Of a DNA stretch of 8,714 bases, positions 5,237 to 8,714 are shown in pieces. A model generated the notes under the pieces. It searched no databases, was not told the DNA's origin, and saw only the letters and a list, made by a program, of their open reading frames with translations. Source of the stretch: Chloroflexota bacterium. GTDB taxonomy: Bacteria > Chloroflexota > Anaerolineae > Caldilineales > Caldilineaceae. Every line of letters starts with the position of its first letter. Within the stretch, counting starts at the first letter, position 1. The DNA lies in the NCBI GenBank assembly GCA_003451595.1, contig DMDA01000042.1, forward strand, positions 10,765 through 19,478, read 5' to 3'. The position numbers were made by a program, and so were the translations under genes.

Positions 5237-6334
5237 TTAGCTTTCTGGCGGCAGCAAATACGCATTCTCACGTAGAAATTGCACGAAGACGGGCTGGTTA
5301 GGGGCATAGAGATCGCTCTCGGCAGGGTCATGACGCACAGCCAAGATTCGCTGTCCATTGACCACGACGTCGTACTCGGCCAGGCTGCCCAGATACGAGG
5401 TGCGCGCAATGACGCCCTGCCATGTCGGCGCGGCATTGTCCGGCCGGTTAGCAAAAATGCGAATCGACTCCGGACGCACCATCAACAACGCCTGGCTGTT
5501 GGCCGTCGTGGCCGCCGACGCCTCGCCAGCGGCTTCGAGCGTCTGGTCGAGAATGCGGATGCGCCAGCCTGTCCCGCTACGCTCGAGGACTTGCGCTGGC
5601 AGGAAGTTGGCGCGACCGATGAAGTCAGCGACAAAACGATTGTGCGGTCGTCGGTAGATTTCCAGGGCTGTGCCGATCTGCTGGACGCGCCCGCGATGCA
5701 TCACGACAATCTGATCGGAGAGCACCATCGCCTCATCCTGGTCGTGGGTGACATAGACGCTGGTGATGCCTAACTCCTGTTGAATGCGCCGAATCTCGGT
5801 GCGCATCTGCACGCGTAACTTGGCGTCGAGGTTGCTCAGCGGTTCGTCGAAGAGCAGTACCTTCGGCTCCATCACCAGGGCGCGCGCCAACGCAACACGC
5901 TGCTGTTGCCCGCCGCTCAACTGATTGGGCGCCCGGTTTTCCAGACCGGTCAGCTCGGTCAACTCCATGACCGCACCGACCTTGCGCCGCAGCTCCTGGC
6001 CGCCCAACTTCTTGATCTTGAGGCCGTAGGCGATGTTTTCGTAGACGTTCAGATGCGGAAAGATTGCATAGCTTTGAAAGACCATCGCCATATCACGACG
6101 ATTGGGGGGCAGCTCGTTGATCTCCTGGCCGTCGAGCACGATGCGCCCGTGCGTGGGAAACTCGAAGCCGGCAATTAGGCGCAACGTCGTGGTCTTGCCA
6201 CAGCCGGATGGTCCCAACAATGTGACAAACTGGCCTTGCCGAATGTGGATCTGCACGTCGTCGACCGCACGCACCTCACCGCTGCCGTCGCGCGAAGGGA
6301 AGTGTTTGCTGATATGATCCAGTTCCAGAAACAC
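5237..6334 (-). CDS. ABC importer ATPase, FbpC/PotA-like (probably ferric iron), 365 aa
   Basis: The cytoplasmic ATP-hydrolysing subunit of a binding-protein-dependent importer. All motifs are intact: Walker A GPSGCGKT (41-48), Q-loop Gln87 in VFQSYAIFPH, signature LSGGQ (139-143), Walker B LLFDEP (160-165), D-loop SNLD (167-170) and switch His197 in THDQ. A C-terminal TOBE-like regulatory domain occupies about 240-360, the layout of the iron/spermidine/sulfate group (length typical at 350-380). The open frame extends to a GTG at 6355, which would overlap the permease by 8 bp, but GTG 6334 is preferred: AAGGAG sits nine bases upstream, directly after the permease stop, and the protein then starts FLELDHISKHF like its relatives. 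It follows the permease by 13 bp in the same operon. The partner's FbpB-like fusion makes ferric iron the best substrate guess; spermidine, thiamine or another ligand cannot be excluded. Confidence 0.9.
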   Translation of the reverse strand: MFLELDHISKHFPSRDGSGEVRAVDDVQIHIRQGQFVTLLGPSGCGKTTTLRLIAGFEFPTHGRIVLDGQEINELPPNRRDMAMVFQSYAIFPHLNVYENIAYGLKIKKLGGQELRRKVGAVMELTELTGLENRAPNQLSGGQQQRVALARALVMEPKVLLFDEPLSNLDAKLRVQMRTEIRRIQQELGITSVYVTHDQDEAMVLSDQIVVMHRGRVQQIGTALEIYRRPHNRFVADFIGRANFLPAQVLERSGTGWRIRILDQTLEAAGEASAATTANSQALLMVRPESIRIFANRPDNAAPTWQGVIARTSYLGSLAEYDVVVNGQRILAVRHDPAESDLYAPNQPVFVQFLRENAYLLPPES

Positions 6335-6347
6335 GCGTTGTCTCTCC

Positions 6348-8624
6348 TTATCCACCGACTGTCATGTCGACATCCTGGCTGGCGCCGTAGGTGCGTTTCA
6401 GCCACAGGCTCATCAAGCCGATGGCTGCCAGCACAATGACAACAAGAATGACCGAATACGCCGCGGCCACGCTCATACCCCCCTGTTCCACTTCGCTCAA
6501 AATCCACACGGTCAAGATCGGCCACTGCGCCGTTGTCAGGAAGATCACGGCGGAGAGGCTTGTCATGTGACGGGCAAAGGCAAAGACTAGCCCAGCGAAG
6601 AACGCAGGCAGGATGAGCGGCAGCGTCACATTGCGGAAGGTGTATTGTGCATCACCGCCGAGAATGTTCGAGGCTTCCTCGATCGAGGGATCGATCTGCT
6701 GGAGCGAGGCGACGCCGGCGCGCACTGAAGCGGGCAGGCTACGCACCGCATAGGCCGCCACGATGATGTAGGGCGTGCCAACCAGCGTCAGCGAGTTGCC
6801 ATAGAAGATCAGCGATGCGCACAGCGTGGTGACTGCCAGCCCGATGAGGTAGCGCGCAAACCCTTGCAGCCGCTCGTTGGCGAAAATCGCCAGCGTCAGA
6901 AATGTGTAGCCTAAGATCGCCAGTGTGGGCTGTGTGAAGAAGGTGATGAAGGTGCTCAGCTTGACAACCAGCTTGGGCAGCTCCACACCCGGCAGCGTGC
7001 GCCCCCAGCGCGCCAGCGGCTCCGTGAGATAGGGGCTGAGGTTGTAGACGAGCAACGCCAGCGCCATTGCGACGAAAAGCCAGGCAACGACGCGGCGCTG
7101 ACGCGGCAACGCAAAGGCGCCGCCAGCGATCGCCAGCAACAGGAAACCGAACATCAGTAGATAGCGCCAGCTCGCTTCGTCGAGACCCAGCAGCAGCGGC
7201 AGCCAGTTCAAGTAGTAGCCACCAACTGTGGCTGCAATCACCAAAAGCAGGCTCAGCCAGCCCCTGGCCGTCGCCCGCGCCGCCAGATAGCCAGCCAGCA
7301 AGGCATAGACCAGCAGCACCGCATACCAGGGTGCGCCGATGAACGCCACGATGTAGCCGATGCCCAGGATCGTGCCCGGAACGGCGCCCCCCAGGTTCGA
7401 GATGAAATCCAGGGTTTGTTTCCCGGCAAAGGTGCGGCGCACGACCAGGAACGCGATCACGACGCCGATGACGCCGGCGAGCGGCGTCGCCACGGCGGAG
7501 AGAAAGGTCGTCGACAAGATGGCGTTCAGCCCGCGTGTCAAAGCGGTGGCGTAGTTGCCCAGATACAACTCGTTATTGATGCCCCATAACTTGGTGAATG
7601 ACCCCCACAAAATGGTGAAGTAGAGCATCAGCACCATCGCTAAGGTCAGCAGCGTGAGGACGATGAAGGTCCAGCGCGTGACCGGCTCCTTGACGAAGAT
7701 GCGACCCGTTGTTGGCTTGCCCGTTACAGCGATGTAGGAGCGCTTGCTGAGGTAGTAGCGTTGTAGCAGAAAGAGCGTCAATGTTGGGATCAGCAAAACC
7801 AGCGAGAGCGCGGCGCCCTTCTGCTGATCGAATTGACCGTTCACCGCCAGGTAGATTTCGGTCGAGAGCACGCTGGCGTTGCCACCCAACAACAAGGGAT
7901 TGCCCAGGTCGGCCAGCGACTCGACAAAGAGCAGCAAGAACGAGGCAGCGATGCCTGGCGCAAGCAACGGCAGGGTGATCGTGCGGAAGATGTGGAACTT
8001 GCTGGCGCGCAGGCTGAGCGCGGCCTCCTCCATCGATGCATCGATGCGCTCCAACATGGCGCGGATGATCAGGTAAGCCACCGGAAAGAAGGTGATGATC
8101 TGCACAAAGATTAGCCCGTCCAACCCGTAGATGTCGTTGCTGCCCGGGCCAAAGCGCATCCCCAACATTTGTTTGGTGACCAGCCCGTTGCGACCAAAGA
8201 GCAGTATGGCCGCAATGGCGATGGCAAAGGGCGGCGAGATCGTCGGCAGCAAGGTCACGACATGCACCATACGCTCGAAGGGAAAGCTACAGCGCACCAT
8301 CGCGTAGGCAAAGATGAAGCCCAGGATCGTGCCGCCTGTCGCCGCTCCTAATCCCATGATCATCGTGTTGGCAAGCACTTGCCACAAATGTGGACTGTAA
8401 TAGGGATCAACAAATTGCTGAAAATACTTGAGGCTAAATTCGCCCGTCACTGGGTCGAAAAAGCCCTGGTAGATGACGCGCAGGAGGGGCAGGGCGACAA
8501 AGAGAAAGACGAATGCGCTGACAGCGATCAACCCGATCGCCAACACCGGGTCTTGACCGATGATGCGCACTTCTTGCCAGCGTCGCCAGAGCGCAGATCG
8601 TTGCTTGGGAATCGCAGCTGTCAT
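6348..8624 (-). CDS. Fused double-domain ABC importer permease, FbpB-like, with large hydrophobic insertion, 758 aa
   Basis: The inner-membrane channel of a binding-protein-dependent importer with both MetI-type domains on one chain, as in FbpB/AfuB ferric-iron systems. Domain 1 covers about 28-290, with its EAA loop at 199-219 (EEAALSLRASKFHIFRTITLP). Domain 2 begins about 317 and contains ILSTTFLSAVATPLAGVIG (369-387), GGAVPGTILGIGYIVAF (412-428) and the second EAA loop 649-669 (EEASNILGGDAQYTFRNVTLP). Between 428 and about 611 lies an extra segment of about 180 residues with roughly five or six hydrophobic stretches that FbpB proteins (usually about 500-560 aa) lack. The first EAA loop has Arg206 where the motif's glycine normally stands. 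ATG 8624 starts just before a basic N-terminal tail and the first helix, but no Shine-Dalgarno precedes it. The coding strand reads on through the ATPase gene. No binding-protein gene is present; it should lie right of the window. Confidence 0.9.
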   Translation of the reverse strand: MTAAIPKQRSALWRRWQEVRIIGQDPVLAIGLIAVSAFVFLFVALPLLRVIYQGFFDPVTGEFSLKYFQQFVDPYYSPHLWQVLANTMIMGLGAATGGTILGFIFAYAMVRCSFPFERMVHVVTLLPTISPPFAIAIAAILLFGRNGLVTKQMLGMRFGPGSNDIYGLDGLIFVQIITFFPVAYLIIRAMLERIDASMEEAALSLRASKFHIFRTITLPLLAPGIAASFLLLFVESLADLGNPLLLGGNASVLSTEIYLAVNGQFDQQKGAALSLVLLIPTLTLFLLQRYYLSKRSYIAVTGKPTTGRIFVKEPVTRWTFIVLTLLTLAMVLMLYFTILWGSFTKLWGINNELYLGNYATALTRGLNAILSTTFLSAVATPLAGVIGVVIAFLVVRRTFAGKQTLDFISNLGGAVPGTILGIGYIVAFIGAPWYAVLLVYALLAGYLAARATARGWLSLLLVIAATVGGYYLNWLPLLLGLDEASWRYLLMFGFLLLAIAGGAFALPRQRRVVAWLFVAMALALLVYNLSPYLTEPLARWGRTLPGVELPKLVVKLSTFITFFTQPTLAILGYTFLTLAIFANERLQGFARYLIGLAVTTLCASLIFYGNSLTLVGTPYIIVAAYAVRSLPASVRAGVASLQQIDPSIEEASNILGGDAQYTFRNVTLPLILPAFFAGLVFAFARHMTSLSAVIFLTTAQWPILTVWILSEVEQGGMSVAAAYSVILVVIVLAAIGLMSLWLKRTYGASQDVDMTVGG

Positions 8625-8681
8625 GGGCTAGGGTCGATGTGCAGTGAACGTAATGCCAACAGGCAGTCAAAATGGCTGTCA

Positions 8682-8712
8682 CCTTCCCGGAAACTCGGAG
8701 CTTCCGGGAAGG
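8682..8712 (-). repeat. Strong hairpin in the leader of the permease gene
   Basis: CCTTCCCGGAA (8682-8692) and TTCCGGGAAGG (8702-8712) form a perfect 11-bp stem with a 9-nt loop, 57 bp upstream of the permease start. No U run of note follows on the minus strand (only TTTT about 15 bases later). If a binding-protein gene lies upstream, this could be an intergenic hairpin that stabilises its mRNA and reduces read-through into the permease; the sequence alone does not decide. Confidence 0.7.
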
Positions 8713-8714
8713 GG

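Noticed and set aside
5047..5454. Minus-strand frame of 135 codons spanning the gap between the ATPase and the 66-aa gene
   Set aside because: It overlaps the well-supported ATPase end in another frame, and its remaining part covers the promoter-like region without domain resemblance.

Overview
The window looks like ordinary chromosomal DNA from a moderately GC-rich (by eye nearly 60%) free-living bacterium. The gene mix is two drug/metabolite exporters, a GT-B glycosyltransferase, a cold-shock protein, a SlyD-type chaperone and an iron-type ABC importer with a fused permease. Together with frequent GTG starts and a small conserved-looking basic protein, this would fit a filamentous Chloroflexota-like organism, but that placement is an impression and not a proof. 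I see no transposase, integrase, CRISPR array, tRNA or rRNA.

Layout, left to right. At 1-560 (minus) lies the N-terminal part of a subtilisin-family (S8) peptidase that runs off the left edge. A 202-bp divergent promoter region separates it from a plus-strand pair of membrane exporters (763-1698 and 1716-2663; EamA type, then EmrE-like type) that probably form one transcript. They converge on a minus-strand GT-B glycosyltransferase (2705-3838). A second divergent region (3839-3969) drives a cold-shock protein (3970-4194), whose stop codon overlaps the start codon of a slyD-like FKBP peptidyl-prolyl isomerase (4194-4694). After slyD come a perfect 14-bp inverted repeat with a nested alternative hairpin and then a strong bidirectional intrinsic terminator (4772-4802). 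That terminator also serves a 66-residue minus-strand protein of unknown function (4832-5032).

The right 40% is a minus-strand ABC importer operon. A 758-residue double permease (6348-8624) is followed after 13 bp by its ATPase (5237-6334). The solute-binding protein expected to complete the system is not in the window and would be sought beyond the right edge, where an 11-bp stem hairpin (8682-8712) sits in the leader of the permease gene.

I did not find a clearly new multi-gene system. The points most worth a second look are the roughly 180-residue hydrophobic insertion that splits the second permease domain, the translational overlap of csp and slyD, the two-state inverted repeat behind slyD, and the uncharacterised 66-residue protein with its own promoter-like and ribosome-binding signals.
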